Source: Branchiostoma floridae
Taxonomy: Eukaryota; Chordata; Leptocardii; Amphioxiformes; Branchiostomatidae
Assembly (NCBI RefSeq): GCF_000003815.2
Contig: NC_049990.1
Location: 13,806,225 to 13,842,798 of the forward strand
DNA length: 36,574 nucleotides
Direction of reading: 5' to 3'
Shown here: in pieces, positions 20,901 to 29,439 of the stretch
Layout of the letters: each line of letters begins with the position of its first letter
Numbering within the stretch: position 1 is the stretch's first letter
Notes under the pieces: model-generated
What the model saw: only the letters and a program-made list of their open reading frames with translations
The model's database searches: none
Told to the model about the DNA's origin: nothing
Program-made: the position numbers and the translations under genes

Positions 20901-23900
20901 GATGAAAGTCTTGGTCGGGTATTTTGAGACGTTTTTTATTTTTATTTTTTTTTTAGAGAGACGGAAACACCATCACAAAAGATGGAGTTTTGTAAATCGA
21001 GGCGTAAATTTTGATTCAAACTGTACCTGACTCAAGTATGACCAAGGACTTTGGCACAAAGCAATATCACCGACTCAAGGATGGGGGACGGAGTGATCAT
21101 GATGTAATATTCCCACTACAAATAGATCGCTACGTGCGAAGTTCTCAAGGAGTATTAAATAGATCTGTGGACTATTTCAGGCATGTATGGTTCGCATTAA
21201 TGGACTATTTGTACGTATAAATTGACTACATATAATGCTTGTAATATGAATATATATAGGATAATGTGTCTGGTCATAAGCTACTATTTCTAGATAAATT
21301 GACCATTAATTAGACGGCATTAGCTACTTTAAATATTTTCTAGGTTACGAATTTAGGTTTTCGTCGGCCGCCCTTTTCCTTGAAACACTGCTGCTCGTCG
21401 AGGGTGCAACTCGGCATTAAGACCTACCTGTTCTCTTGGGTCGGAACATCGCCATCGGACGTTCCTGGTCGTCGGGCAGTCGACCTACCTGTTCCTGGCG
21501 GAGCTCTTGGGACGGAACATCGCTGACGGCGGCTCCTGGTCGCCGGACAGTCGACCGACGAAATCAATACAGGGCATACTTTTATCCTTATGTGTTTTTA
21601 CTGTTGTTGTTAATCGTATTTTGTCTGTGTATCTGTTCAAAGTTTTGTTGACGTAACTAACATTATATGTACTTCTACTATGTAGTTATACATCCGTCGC
21701 TACTTTTCTAAGCTAGGATAAATTAAAGGGATTGGGTTTCCATCCGTTGGCTTCCTCGGCCCACTGCTGATCGTCGAGGGTGCAGCTCCGCCAACAAGAC
21801 CTACCTGTTCCTGGCGGAGATCTTGAGACGGAACATCGCTGACGGCGGCTCCTGGTCGTCAGACAGTCGACCAACGAAATCAATACATACTTTTCAGTAA
21901 CATAGCATACTTTCATCCTTATGCGTTTTTAATGTTGTTGTTAATCGTATTTTGTCTGTTCAATGTTGTGTTAGCGTAACTAACCGTACATGTTCAAAGT
22001 TGTGAAGTCGTAACTAACATTACACTTACTTTTACTATGTATTAAGACTTACGTTAGCTAGCTACATTTCTAAGCCGGAATAAAAGGATGCGGGTTTCCA
22101 TCCGTTGGCTTCCTTGGCACACTGCTGATCGTCGAGGGTGCAGCTCCGCCAACGAGACCTACCTGTTCCTGAATGAGCTCTTGGGACGGAACATCGCTGA
22201 CGGCAGTGGGCAATTATACTCCTCTGTCGGCTAAACTCCTTCCCCAGCTTTATGTTACTGTTTTATGCCACGGAGGAATCTGCTTGGAGATTACGCTGAC
22301 GGCTGCTCCTGGTCGTCGGATAGTCGACGCAAACTTACTGCGGTGAATACATTCAGCCTTGCAGCTATCCTAGATTCTTATGTCCTGGTTTAACAACTGA
22401 CACCAATATGATTGCAATAACTGTCACGAGCGCTTAATTTTGAAATATTGATATAAGCAGTAAGGATAGCAGGAAGGAGTACATCGTACATATATTTAAG
22501 AAATTATTTTTTTCCGATTCATGCTGCAAGAACTGTTTTTTTTGGGGGGGGGGGGGGATATGAATGAGCCCTTGAACGAAAACGAAATATACAATCTACC
22601 GCTTGTAAAAAAAAAAAGATCGCCGTCAACAGTGGTGACGATCTATTCCCATTTTAAACTTCGTTTATTGATTTTATTATCTGCAACTACACTGTAATTG
22701 CGAACTTCCCAGAATTTCCGGTGAAACTTTTAAAGCTCTTTTTGAGAACACTGAAGACCCCGGGCCCATTCTCTGGACTCCTATATACATATACACTACG
22801 TCACAACATGTAACGTTTAAAACCCGGAAGGTAAGTTTATATCAGATTTTCCATCATCATTCTGCTGCTACCCGATCGACCATCATCTATTCCAAATGTT
22901 GGAAATATGTTAGGTAAATTGCTATTTATAAAATGTGCTAATGTATATGAAGAAGTTTCGTGCCTTTGTCATCACGATACATGTCGTTCCAAAATATTCA
23001 AAATATATACGTCGGTACTTAATATCGCTATCAAGTAGAATAAACCAAGAAAAAAAAAACACGGCGGAAAAACAAGCTCTGTGTTTATTGTAACAATGAA
23101 TGAATGAAGACCTTTATTGCGCATTTTTGCCATAGCGGGCTGTTAGACTTAAAGTGCAGTTCGCGCAGGCCCGATCTTTGAGAATTGAATATGCCGACAA
23201 ACTCAAAGAAGCCGCGCCTCGGCCGCATGTGTCAATCAAATTTAGCGTCGCGGTGGGAGGGCACGGGTCAGACCCATTTTTTCTACAATTCTACCGTCCG
23301 GTATCTTATAACATCTACTAAACACGCAAAAACATCTATTAGTTTCGATTTCAACAATGGAGGCCTCATATTTCCACTCCAAACCCCAAAGTTTGCCAAC
23401 ATTTTCCACTTGGTAAACGCCACACAAAACTGTATACACGGCTGTGACGCCGTAATTACGGCGTGTACACGTCGACTGTGTGACATACCGAGGAGAAAAG
23501 TGTCTCACTATGGCATTTTTGGACGTTTATATTTAATAGGAAGCGAGGACGTAGTAGTTATAAAATAATTGCACCATTCCAGATATGTATTTGTCGAACC
23601 TTAAAGATATTCCTATCAAAATTCGAAGGTGGTTTTCCGAGCGCGCGCTGGTGTATGTTCCCGATCGCTGATCATGCCCGGCGGCAATATCAAACCCGCC
23701 GGTGAAAACCGGTTGAGTTATATTTTCGGCAAACAGGAGCATTTTTATTGTGAAGTTGTATCTGGTTCCGTATAATATTTGAACACACGTATTTATGCTT
23801 CGAGAAATACTTTCAATTCATACAAGAGAACATGGTTATGAGGATTGTTCTGCTATGCAGTCTACATTTTGTTCGGAAAATCACAAAAGATCGGCTCGCG

Positions 23901-26900
23901 ATTTACTTAAAAAACAGTCTAGTTATGTTACGCATGCGGCGGTACCCCGCCCTCCGGGTCAGGCGCCGCTAAATTTCTGCCGCAAATCATGCTGTTTGAT
24001 TAATAATTAATGACGTTCTCATGAATATTCCGTGTACACGGTGTTCAAAACATGAATATTCTGAATATTACCGACCGGTTTCCACGTGATACCGCCCCGT
24101 AAATACGGCCGTAATTACGATCGTATTTACGGCGTGTTCACGATTACGCACACCGTAATTTACGGTAAAGTTTACCGTGCTGGTACTGTATCATAGGTTT
24201 TTCTTATACAAGCTTGTCTTTGCCTTTCAAGTTTACATGCTTGGATTTTGTAGTTTTTGTACGTGTGAATCTGACAACCCCATTCGTCATGTTGACAGGG
24301 CCATTATTATCAATAGTAATTGTTTTTAGCACCTTGGCCGAAAGTAATTAACTGTATTCATCTTTAATTATGCATAAAATGCAGTCAGGGACACTTTAAT
24401 TGGTCAGTTCATTACTCATGGCCTGAAATGTCTGGTCGTAATTTCTTTGTCCAGTCAAGGAGCTTTTTTAACCTCCTTTCTCCAGCACTTGGAATTATTT
24501 CTTGATAGAAGAAAATAATCAAAGTCAACGATCTAGAGCTATGTTAGCTTTCAAAAAGAAGTAAACGACTAGTGAACTAATTCTTAGCAGGTGTTTTCAT
24601 GTACTATTTTAGGAGATGGAAACTCACCTCAGCATATTACATTGAATCAAGAAGGGTATACGGTATACCTGCCTAAAACCCCCTTCTACGAATATATGTT
24701 AAACTTTAAAATAATGTGTTCCACAATATAGGGAAAACGCATTGGTGTCCACAAATTAAACAGAAATTCACAAAATTCCCTACACAAAAACAAATTACGA
24801 AAACACGTACACTATCAAGTTCTTGATGTTCGGCTTCTTTAAAACAAAATTTAATGTAAAGATAGGCTCTCGAATTTTGATAAAACATGACAGAAGCTAA
24901 ACAATGTCTTCAGTATGGCCGACACAACAACTACAAAATTATGCATAGCTTACAGTCATTGAAATTAAAGCTTTGAAAACAATCCTCGAGAAAGAAAAGG
25001 AGATGATAATCTACAGCTATATGCAAGGAGCTATCATCAACTATACATGTATTCCGTAGGCAGTGTTGGGAAATTGCATTGGCTTCAACAACAAAGCACT
25101 GTTCACAAGATTCACAATAGGGAAAATAGACAATACACTACAAAGCAAAACAGGGAGCTTTCATCTGTACAAAGGTAAAGAAAGGTTTTGAATTTGGGCA
25201 GAGATAAAATGACAGACCTAGAATCCAAACAAACAATGTTTTCAATATGGCGGACACAACAAGTACACAATAACAATAGGAATCACTTAGTCTAACACTG
25301 TGAGGCAAACCCGCTTTTTAATGGAGCATTGCGTGTTTTATAACCATTCCGTGTTCTGTGACCCTGACCTGGAGTCACTATCTGTTAAATACGCGCAACT
25401 CCAGAAAAACGTACATTAGCAACGCAAAAAATGCCTAAAACTAGCCCGACTGCGAATTCTACTCGGAGATTACTATGATAGGAATGGAGACTTGTTGAAT
25501 CCAAGGAGATTTAAATCCTTGCTGAATCCTTCCCTTTTTGTAGATAACTCCACAAAAATTTAGATTAGCTTATAATATAGACAGCGTAACTTTGTACTAG
25601 GGTTTATTTACAAGTAATGAGGTTTATACTTAGTACAAGCACAAGGTGAGTGAATGGATATTGTATGTACATGACCAGGCAGACGTTGAAGACACGAGTC
25701 TACAATCAATCACCAAAGCGGATGTACTTTATATTTCGAGTCTTGTTTAGAAGCAAACTTTTTGATACACATGTCAAGCTTATCGCATATTTTGTATCAG
25801 TCGGAAACCTGGGGCTTTAATAATGCAAATCCTGTCGATTGAATCACTTCGAAACTGATGAAAATGCCTTTCTTATACACTTAGCCCTACACTACACTTA
25901 GCAGAATGGGAAGTTCCCCATTCAAACGGAAGCTTCTCTCAACCAAGTAAATGTGCCAAGCCTGTTTGTCTTCTGTCTGTTACGGCAACAATGGCCGAAT
26001 ACACATTTCATATTGAAGGACAGACGGTTGCCGTCTACAGTTATTATGTATAAGTCTGACTCCTGAAAGGAACATCAAGATTAGCAAAATTACTAGTATG
26101 AAGGTCGGTCTCGTGACTTTGTGCAGAAGAATATATCGGGTGTTCATGTTTTTTGTTAGCAAAGAAGTGTGTATGATATACTAGTATTGTGAATGTCTCA
26201 TGTGTCAGAGCAAGGAGGTTTTACCTCCTTGGTCAGACCAAGGAGGTTGGTCAGACATGTACTAGTATCTGATTGTCTGATCCACCTGCACAATTGTGCC
26301 AATTGGAAGATGAGCCAAACAAGACTAGCTTCTTAGTGGGATTTTATGTGCCATCTAGGCAGTTAACATTAGGTAATAATGTTATCATTGTCTATTATTA
26401 TTCTCTATACTTGTTGAACTATTTCAAATTAAACTACATTTTCTCAATCTTGGGACTTCTGGTATTCGGCCCCCAAAGATTATAGTGGACTGATCGTCAG
26501 CTAACTGTTTGGATACAGGAACAATCCAAGGGCTCTGGTTGGGTAGGGGTGTTTGAAGAGTAGGTCCAGTCTGGAATAGAATTTGTGGGAAAATGCTTTT
26601 GACAGTTGCCAGGCCAGAGTAGTAATTGACGGTAAGGCTTTCCCGTCTGAAATTTCAATTCTTGAGATAATGTTGTATCTTTTTTTCACTCTCCCATACC
26701 ATTACACGTGACATTATTAATGGTATATATTACTCTAATACTGCAACAGTGGTCACCCCTGTAGGGCCGGCGAGGAAGTGTGAAATTAGGTCGTAAACAA
26801 ATGCAAAAGAAGGGAGGAACAATGGGTGGGGATTTCAGGGCAATTATCACTCTAACTACTACATTTTTGATTTTTACAAGTTTCCAGTCCACATTGGGTC

Positions 26901-28648
26901 ATTTACATAATGAGGGCAATGCAGAGGGTTGTAGTGCCAAGTCTTAGTCTTTTGGAGACAGTTTGGCTGGCAGACAGAAAGACATTAGTTTATATAGGGT
27001 AGCAATTGTAAGAAGGCACAAAAAGATTTCTCACTGTTATGCTCAGAGACACTCATGCAGCTGTGTAAAAGGTATATAGTAAAATAACAATTCTCCTTTT
27101 GTATTCATAAGGTGAAACACAACAGACAACAAAGGACCACTCACACTAAATAGATAATTGACAGATGGTGATTATTTGAGTGCACTGGCACATGAACCAT
27201 ACTATACTGAGTATTTATTCTCCATGATGGTTATCACGAAGCATTTTAAAAGTCAGGGCCCTCACAATGAAAACGGAGCAGAAAACAAGTCCATTATAAG
27301 ACTTATTACTCTTAGTCCATTCACACCTTATAATTTGCTTGATGATTTTGGAACACAAACTGTTCACAGCGAAGTAACTGTATAAAATCTGGTATAAAAT
27401 CTGGATGATGTTGAGTTTGTGAGAAAGATACCATTAGGCTGTCTGCTGACGAAGATACACCATTGACTATTGGACATATTTTTAATATTTAAGCTGCTTC
27501 AGGATGTGAAGAGGTGACCATTTTCAGAATACTACCACCGAAGCAATGACTGTTTTACAGTCAACAGTCGGAGGGGATTGAATTGTGCCTTATAATATAA
27601 TCATCAATCCAAATCCTTTCTGACTGTGAAACCGTCGGTCCATGATATGGACCCGAACGGTCCAAATCATGACCCGAACGGTCGACATCATGACAATTCA
27701 CGCCTTTCACGCCTTCCCTCACATCTCTCTGAGAGGTGTGATGGAGACTTTTACCTGACATTTCTATCCCCGGGGATGCAATTTTCCCGCGGGAAAGCAT
27801 GTTTTTTGACATTGTCTTCCCTGGGGTTGAGAGTTCAGACCCGACGGGGTAAGAAATTTACCCTTCGGTATCCCAATCTTGCTCCGCGGGGAGACCTAAA
27901 GGATAATCGGGACGCTCCAAAAAGACCGCGGTCAGCTTGCATTTTCCATCAATGATATCTTACGTTGTGAACATTGTAGAATAATTATTTTTATATCACT
28001 ATACTCAGTACGCCAAGATCTACGCACTGATATCTCACTTGAAACTAGAACATCAATTTTGGTTGATTTTCCAAATACCGACTGAACTTCCTAATTTGAA
28101 TCGACCAGTGTTATATGATCCCTACGGAAATCATACGATCCACTACTAGGAAACATACGATCCTTACGGAAAACATACGATCCACCACTAGAAACATCCA
28201 ATCTTTACTAATTTGATGGACTATATATATATATGTAACATAATATAGTCCCAAAGGACCCATTGACACTTTCCGCATATTCATTACTCTTTGGTATGTA
28301 CTTAATAAAATATTAAAGTTGATAGGGTAAATCATTTTGGAGTTGTCGACTGAATCCAGAAAGTTTTTCCATAATTAAAGTGATGCCTTTTTTTTATTTC
28401 TTACTAATTCTTGCTTCTGTTGCTCTTGTCCAGGTACTAAACCTTATCTGATGGGAGATGAGCCTACCGAGGTGGACGCAGCAGTGTTCGGTCAGCTGTC
28501 CGAGATAGTTTGGACAGCGCCCGGCTCCTACCTACACAGGATTGTCACTGTGGGCTGTCCCAACCTGCAGGCCTACTGCAGCCGTATCAAGGACCACTAT
28601 TGGCCAGACTGGGACCAGCTGACTAAGAAAACTAAAAAGGACGAATGA
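8760..28648 (+). CDS. FAXC: FAXC / failed axon connections homolog, complete, five exons
   Basis: Exons 8760-8976, 9866-10002, 11960-12126, 12807-13009 and 28434-28648 join to 939 bases, 312 residues plus stop, with every phase matching (1, 0, 2, 1). The protein has a hydrophobic segment at ~35-54, an N-terminal GST/metaxin-like thioredoxin-fold domain (~73-150; FGMKLETYLRMADIPY at 92-107, GKIPWIEYNGE at 119-129) and a GST-C-like helical domain (~165-300; HGIGRHS at 216-222, MEKDLRAI, then YLMGDEPTEVDAAVFGQL). These match vertebrate FAXC segment by segment, e.g. MVEENTYWGLGWYRWIDN against the human MVEEHFYW...QWVDN. The human protein is ~409 residues; the difference is in the N-terminus and the acidic C-terminal tail, which is missing here. 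Drosophila fax acts in axon development; the biochemical activity is unclear and glutathione binding is not shown. The gene starts at the first in-frame ATG (AAAAATGT). It looks intact. Confidence 0.93.
9645..9840. repeat. Five-copy 38-41-bp tandem repeat in FAXC intron 1
   Basis: Units of the form ACAGCCCTATTGTTGCAT followed by ATTGGTGTTAAAATTTAA recur five times, drifting in the last two. The array ends about 25 bases before the exon 2 acceptor. The rest of intron 1 (8977-9644) shows nothing recognisable. Confidence 0.85.
9866..10002 (+). CDS. FAXC: FAXC exon 2: start of the thioredoxin-like domain
   Basis: The acceptor tttgttacccag ends at 9865. It encodes GKIYYHVPPPVKAIPCL, then TPFGMKLETYLRMADIPY, the family hallmark at the active-site face of the GST-N domain, and ends at MGPK on a codon boundary. 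The donor is AAAG|GTTTGT. Confidence 0.93.
10064..10077. repeat. Target site duplication of the intron 2 LINE (left and right copies)
   Basis: TATGCAGGTATGCA occurs at 10064-10077 and again at 11695-11708, directly at the two edges of the LINE. The 14 bases are identical, and the adjacent bases differ, so it is a clean target duplication. Confidence 0.85.
10078..11694 (-). mobile_element. 5'-truncated non-LTR retrotransposon (RTE-like LINE)
   Basis: About 1.6 kb on the minus strand between 14-bp target duplications. Its 3' end (left side) finishes in short GTGAGTGAG-type repeats right after the stop, with almost no 3' UTR, which fits the RTE group. The 5' side begins at a reading frame fragment DGNIISTESDCIHRW..HFSQLLN, typical of the endonuclease-to-RT linker, and then changes frame before NGKAPG, so some sequence is missing there. 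It is probably a dead copy, inserted antisense in FAXC intron 2. Confidence 0.85.
10089..11645 (-). pseudogene. Reverse transcriptase ORF of the intronic LINE, N-terminally incomplete
   Basis: The 518-codon open frame contains reverse transcriptase motifs in order: NGKAPG and AEMLKAGG, GDQLMCSNHRDITLLSIPGK, QAGFMPNRSTIDHI, then AFIDLRAAFDTVDH (motif A with catalytic Asp), SGVRQGCVAAPDLFN (motif B), IEYADDTSLLADD (motif C, YADD box) and GKTELMHVG, then FKYLGSIIS. The C-terminal part has RRVRWYGHILRLP and GAPRTRWMDVV, as in RTE-type proteins. The endonuclease domain is absent, and the first ~25 codons are out of frame with the true upstream coding fragment, so the annotated ATG is not the native start. 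The RT core itself has no stop, implying a fairly young insertion. Confidence 0.88.
11960..12126 (+). CDS. FAXC: FAXC exon 3: GKIPWIEY to MVEENTYW
   Basis: The acceptor tctatcctcag ends at 11959, phase 0. It encodes GKIPWIEYNGEAMADSG, then LIMEFLNREKG and AFTKMVEENTY. I place the donor at TACTG|GTACGA because the join then reads ENTYWGLGWYRWIDN, which aligns with vertebrate FAXC without a gap. That donor is weak, and the frame stays open beyond it through a SINE to 12610, so intron retention would give a different C-terminus. Confidence 0.88.
12165..12390 (+). mobile_element. tRNA-derived SINE in FAXC intron 3
   Basis: The head resembles a tRNA: an A-box-like TAGTCCAGTGG, a B-box-like GAGTTCGACTCC about 40 bases later, and acceptor-like ends GGGTAGCG / CGCTCACCC. 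A tRNA-unrelated body follows (CTTAGGACGGGACGTTAAGC), then a tail ending CAATAAACCTGTAAATACTGTACATA. It starts 38 bases after the exon 3 donor, in the sense direction. The rest of intron 3 (12391-12806) shows nothing clear. Confidence 0.75.
12807..13009 (+). CDS. FAXC: FAXC exon 4: GST-C-like helices
   Basis: The acceptor ttctgttatgtag ends at 12806; the first base completes the Trp codon split by intron 3. It encodes GLGWYRWIDNFDQLHHL, FLWYVRGNIRRTLWAHGIGR, then HSKEDIEGIMEKDLRAISTF, matching the human RE.HGHGIGRFSEEEI and MEKDMRSLAGLLG region. The donor is CTAG|GTACAC, phase 1. Confidence 0.92.
13077..13320. repeat. Short tandem duplications in FAXC intron 4
   Basis: ATTAAGTATAACCCTCAG is repeated twice at about 13080-13118, and an ATACAAATCACAG..AGGGG unit about three times at 13240-13305. 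Small local duplications with no coding sense. Confidence 0.7.
13933..13962. repeat. (GTTTT)n microsatellite
   Basis: Five to six GTTTT units; possible A-tail of a minus-strand retroelement. Confidence 0.85.
14085..14470 (-). mobile_element. CR1/L2-type LINE remnant: ORF2 C-terminus plus 3' tail
   Basis: On the minus strand, HMYDTRFSVSNNFRLPKLK is followed, after a frameshift, by TFLYQAIILWDSLPSD, then TLSSFRQAISNIVSQRP and a TGA at 14240-14238. Further on come a hairpin AGCCCAAATGGGCT (14117-14130), AAAGGTTAATAAAAATC and the end of the element near 14085. The YQA..LWDSLPSD..SSF pattern and hairpin-plus-AATAAA tail are typical of CR1/L2-type elements. Confidence 0.7.
14581..14801 (+). repeat. 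Dispersed 220-bp repeat, inverted partner at 27527-27748
   Basis: Closely matches the reverse complement of 27527-27748: GTCTCC.TCACAC.TCTCTGAGAGG, AAGGCGTGAAAGGCGTGAAT, CATGAT.TGGACCGTTCGGGT repeats, ACCGACGGTTTCACAGTCAG, then GACTGTAAAACAGTCATTGC. Each copy contains internal CATGATATGG(A/G)C.GTTCGG tandem units. No coding frame is shared. Confidence 0.85.
14802..16282. other. Intron 4 interval, no gene seen
   Basis: AT-rich DNA with a perfect 12-bp-arm hairpin (15634-15675) and a CCAAGGAGGTT motif at 14806 and again at about 16005. The longest open frame (15442-15840, minus) has no recognisable domain and is likely chance. Confidence 0.55.
15634..15675. repeat. Hairpin with 12-bp perfect arms
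   Basis: ACTCAAGGAGCT (15634-15645) and AGCTCCTTGAGT (15664-15675) pair perfectly, with ATCATC/GATGA continuing the stem. GGAGCTATCATCA recurs singly at about 25027. Confidence 0.75.
16283..17460. repeat. AT-rich dispersed repeat, copy B (1.2 kb)
   Basis: Begins AAAAGTGTGGCAATTAAAA with the same TGGCAAT/ATTGCCA hairpin (16289-16309) and GCGACGGTTTT as copy A. It has octamer modules at 16643, 16756, 16881 and 16988 (107-125 base spacing), then CCGCTAGGGGGCCCAAA, GTTCCGCTGCAGTACC, CCCACGTACCGAATATCA, AATTCATCCAGGCGTTCTTG and ends CTTTCTTGGCGAAGGTAAC. Same orientation as copy A; the CA tract is much shorter. Confidence 0.72.
16754..16780. repeat. 27-base near-perfect palindrome with inverted octamers
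   Basis: TATGCAAATTAGG (16754-16766) and CCTAATTTGCATA (16768-16780) are perfect reverse complements around one central A. Confidence 0.9.
17870..18010. repeat. Module related to 7828-7945
   Basis: GATGCAACTACGCATGCGC, TTCCTGACAT, CACACTATACTATTA and CCATCAGGCGTCGCTAAAA correspond in order to GATGCAACTACGCAAGCG, TTCCTGACAT, CACACTATATCATTA and GAGGCAGCGCCGAAAA in copy A. A shorter relative is at 23930-23985. Confidence 0.6.
19171..19247. repeat. 36-bp direct repeat, two copies
   Basis: TAGGTCGTTGACCCC recurs at 19171 and 19207, each followed by a variant of GCGTGGATA. Confidence 0.75.
19250..21380. other. Interior of the TIR-bounded segment, no gene recognised
   Basis: Several overlapping open frames of 60-123 codons occur on both strands (largest 20047-20418, minus). 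None shows a transposase, RT or other domain I can name, and they overlap one another in antisense, so I treat them as chance. Confidence 0.5.
21380..22330. repeat. Three tandem copies of a ~360-bp repeat with a GC-rich core
   Basis: A core CTGCTGATCGTCGAGGGTGC..GACCTACCTGTTCCTG..GACGGAACATCGCTGACGGC..TCCTGGTCGTCGGACAGTCGAC recurs at ~21388, 21764 and 22122, separated by AT-rich spacer with TGTTGTTGTTAATCGTATTT. Copy 1 has an internal partial duplication and copy 3 is interrupted. Copy 2 stays open in one + frame (SSANKTYLFLAEILRRN) and is also open in antisense; I do not recognise either peptide. Confidence 0.85.
22237..22293. repeat. Second copy of the repeat seen at 1-58
   Basis: TCCTTCCCCAGCTTTATG through GAATCTGCTTGGAGATTA matches the window start with a few differences. 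Confidence 0.5.
22535..22558. repeat. Homopolymer T8G14 tract
   Basis: A run of T followed by about 14 G; likely variable in length and assembly quality. Confidence 0.8.
23092..23165 (-). mobile_element. LINE 3' tail remnant
   Basis: Read on the minus strand, TATGGCAAAAATGCGCAAT then AATAAAGGTCTTCATTCATT, i.e. a short coding-like end, an AATAAA and a (CATT)n tail. This is the usual 3' end of CR1/L2-type elements. No upstream RT remains recognisable. Confidence 0.55.
24718..25275. repeat. Degenerate ~335-bp duplication
   Basis: ACAATGTCTTCAGTATGG, CCGACACAACAACTACA at ~24901 recurs as ACAATGTTTTCAATATGG, CGGACACAACAAGTACA at ~25234, and the preceding ~200 bases (CACAATA.GGGAAAA, GCATTGG..TC.ACAA) also correspond loosely. 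Confidence 0.55.
25276..27526. other. Intron 4 interval, no gene seen
   Basis: AT-rich DNA with a hairpin at 26211-26231 (CAAGGAGGT..ACCTCCTTG) followed by another CCAAGGAGG copy. Short open frames on both strands show no domain. Confidence 0.55.
26211..26250. repeat. CAAGGAGGT hairpin plus extra copy
   Basis: CAAGGAGGT (26211-26219) and ACCTCCTTG (26223-26231) form a tight hairpin; ACCAAGGAGGTTGGTCAGAC follows. The same CCAAGGAGGTT word is at 14806 and ~16005, suggesting termini of a small palindromic element. Confidence 0.6.
27527..27748 (-). repeat. Inverted partner of the 14581-14801 repeat
   Basis: Reverse complement aligns along ~215 bases with the copy at 14581-14801, by eye a little under 90% identical. 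It contains ACCCGAACGGTC twice in tandem. Confidence 0.85.
28112..28200. repeat. ~41-bp direct repeat (CATACGATCC)
   Basis: TACGGAAATCATACGATCC and TACGGAAAACATACGATCC head two adjacent units, each followed by AC.ACTAG.AAACAT. It lies 230 bases before FAXC exon 5. Confidence 0.75.
28434..28648 (+). CDS. FAXC: FAXC exon 5: C-terminal end and stop
   Basis: The acceptor gttgctcttgtccag ends at 28433 after a 15.4-kb intron; the phase-1 join restores Gly (FLGTKPYLMGDEPT). It encodes EVDAAVFGQLSEIVWTAPG, then NLQAYCSRIKDHYWPDW, and ends KKTKKDE then TGA. The human protein continues for roughly another 80 acidic residues, absent here. Confidence 0.93.
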
Positions 28649-29277
28649 GGACATGTCTCTGTAATTAAGATGTTACATTCCAATATTTCTCTTGGTAAAG
28701 AAAAACAATTCCCAGGCACCATTCAATGTTGGTTATTTGTATAAATCAGTATGAAATACTTCTTTAAAAGTGATAATCAATAAGTAATATACTATACATT
28801 TTAAAGTAGAAATGCATAACCTCTGACTTTGCAAAAACCCAGCATATGATGATTTTGGGCCAATAATTTATGATATGATAAGATTAATGATGTTATTTAT
28901 TGATGTTGAATGTGTTATTGACTTATGTGTATGATATAAATGTTGCTAAATGATGCTATCGGTTAATTGTATTAATTTAGCTAATTGTGTTTTTCCCATC
29001 AGAAACCCAGCAAATGATGATTCAGGTTGATATGTCACAATGTAACTTGTTAAATGATGTTATTATTTGATGTTAAACGTGTAATTTATTATATAATTTT
29101 TATTTTTATTAAATTAGTGAATGATAATGACTATAGATGCAGAACCCAGTGACAGATGATGATGATGATAAGTGATTACAATGTTTTGCCAATATAATTA
29201 AAATAATTCATTTTATTTTATGGAAGAGGACTCCAAGAAGTGTATATTTTGTATGTCAATACTACTGGAGATTTCTT

Positions 29278-29299
29278 AATAAACAAACAAACAAATAAA
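29278..29299 (+). terminator. Candidate FAXC polyadenylation signals
   Basis: AATAAA at 29278-29283 and again at 29294-29299, 630-650 bases after the FAXC stop, within an AAAC-repeat tract. No other strong candidate lies between the stop and the next repeat. Not verified by transcripts. Confidence 0.45.
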
Positions 29300-29439
29300 A
29301 TTGTTTTGTGTTGTATGCATTAGATGCTATTATGATAATTTCAGGGTTCGAAATAGCCACTTTATGTACTTAAATCCAAACTCACTCACTTCTGTTCATC
29401 CAGCAGTGCCTTCTGCTGAACAAGAGTTCGAAGACATCA

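Larger units (their letters stand above)
18750..24188. mobile_element. Possible 5.4-kb DNA transposon with imperfect TIRs, no transposase seen
   Basis: The left end CAGTACCAGCATGGTAAA (18750-18767) and the right end TTTACCGTGCTGGTACTG (24171-24188) are inverted over 18 bases with one mismatch, flanked by TA on both sides. Both subterminal regions are rich in CGTAATTACG and GTGTACACG-like palindromes, also present once at 23449-23470. Inside are a 36-bp direct repeat (19171-19247), three ~360-bp repeats, a LINE tail and only short open frames. It could be a non-autonomous or decayed element, or two smaller elements that happen to face each other. Superfamily unknown. Confidence 0.5.

Noticed and set aside
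22800-22835. Possible noncoding first exon ending CCGGAAG|GTAAGT
   Set aside because: A good donor-like site, but no promoter, reading frame or partner exon; CCGGAAG words recur in the local repeats (8300, 13372, 17612).
18750-24188. ProtoRAG or RAG-like transposon, known from lancelets
   Set aside because: The ends are not CACTATG-like, the flanks give TA rather than a 5-bp duplication, and no RAG1/RAG2-like frame is present.
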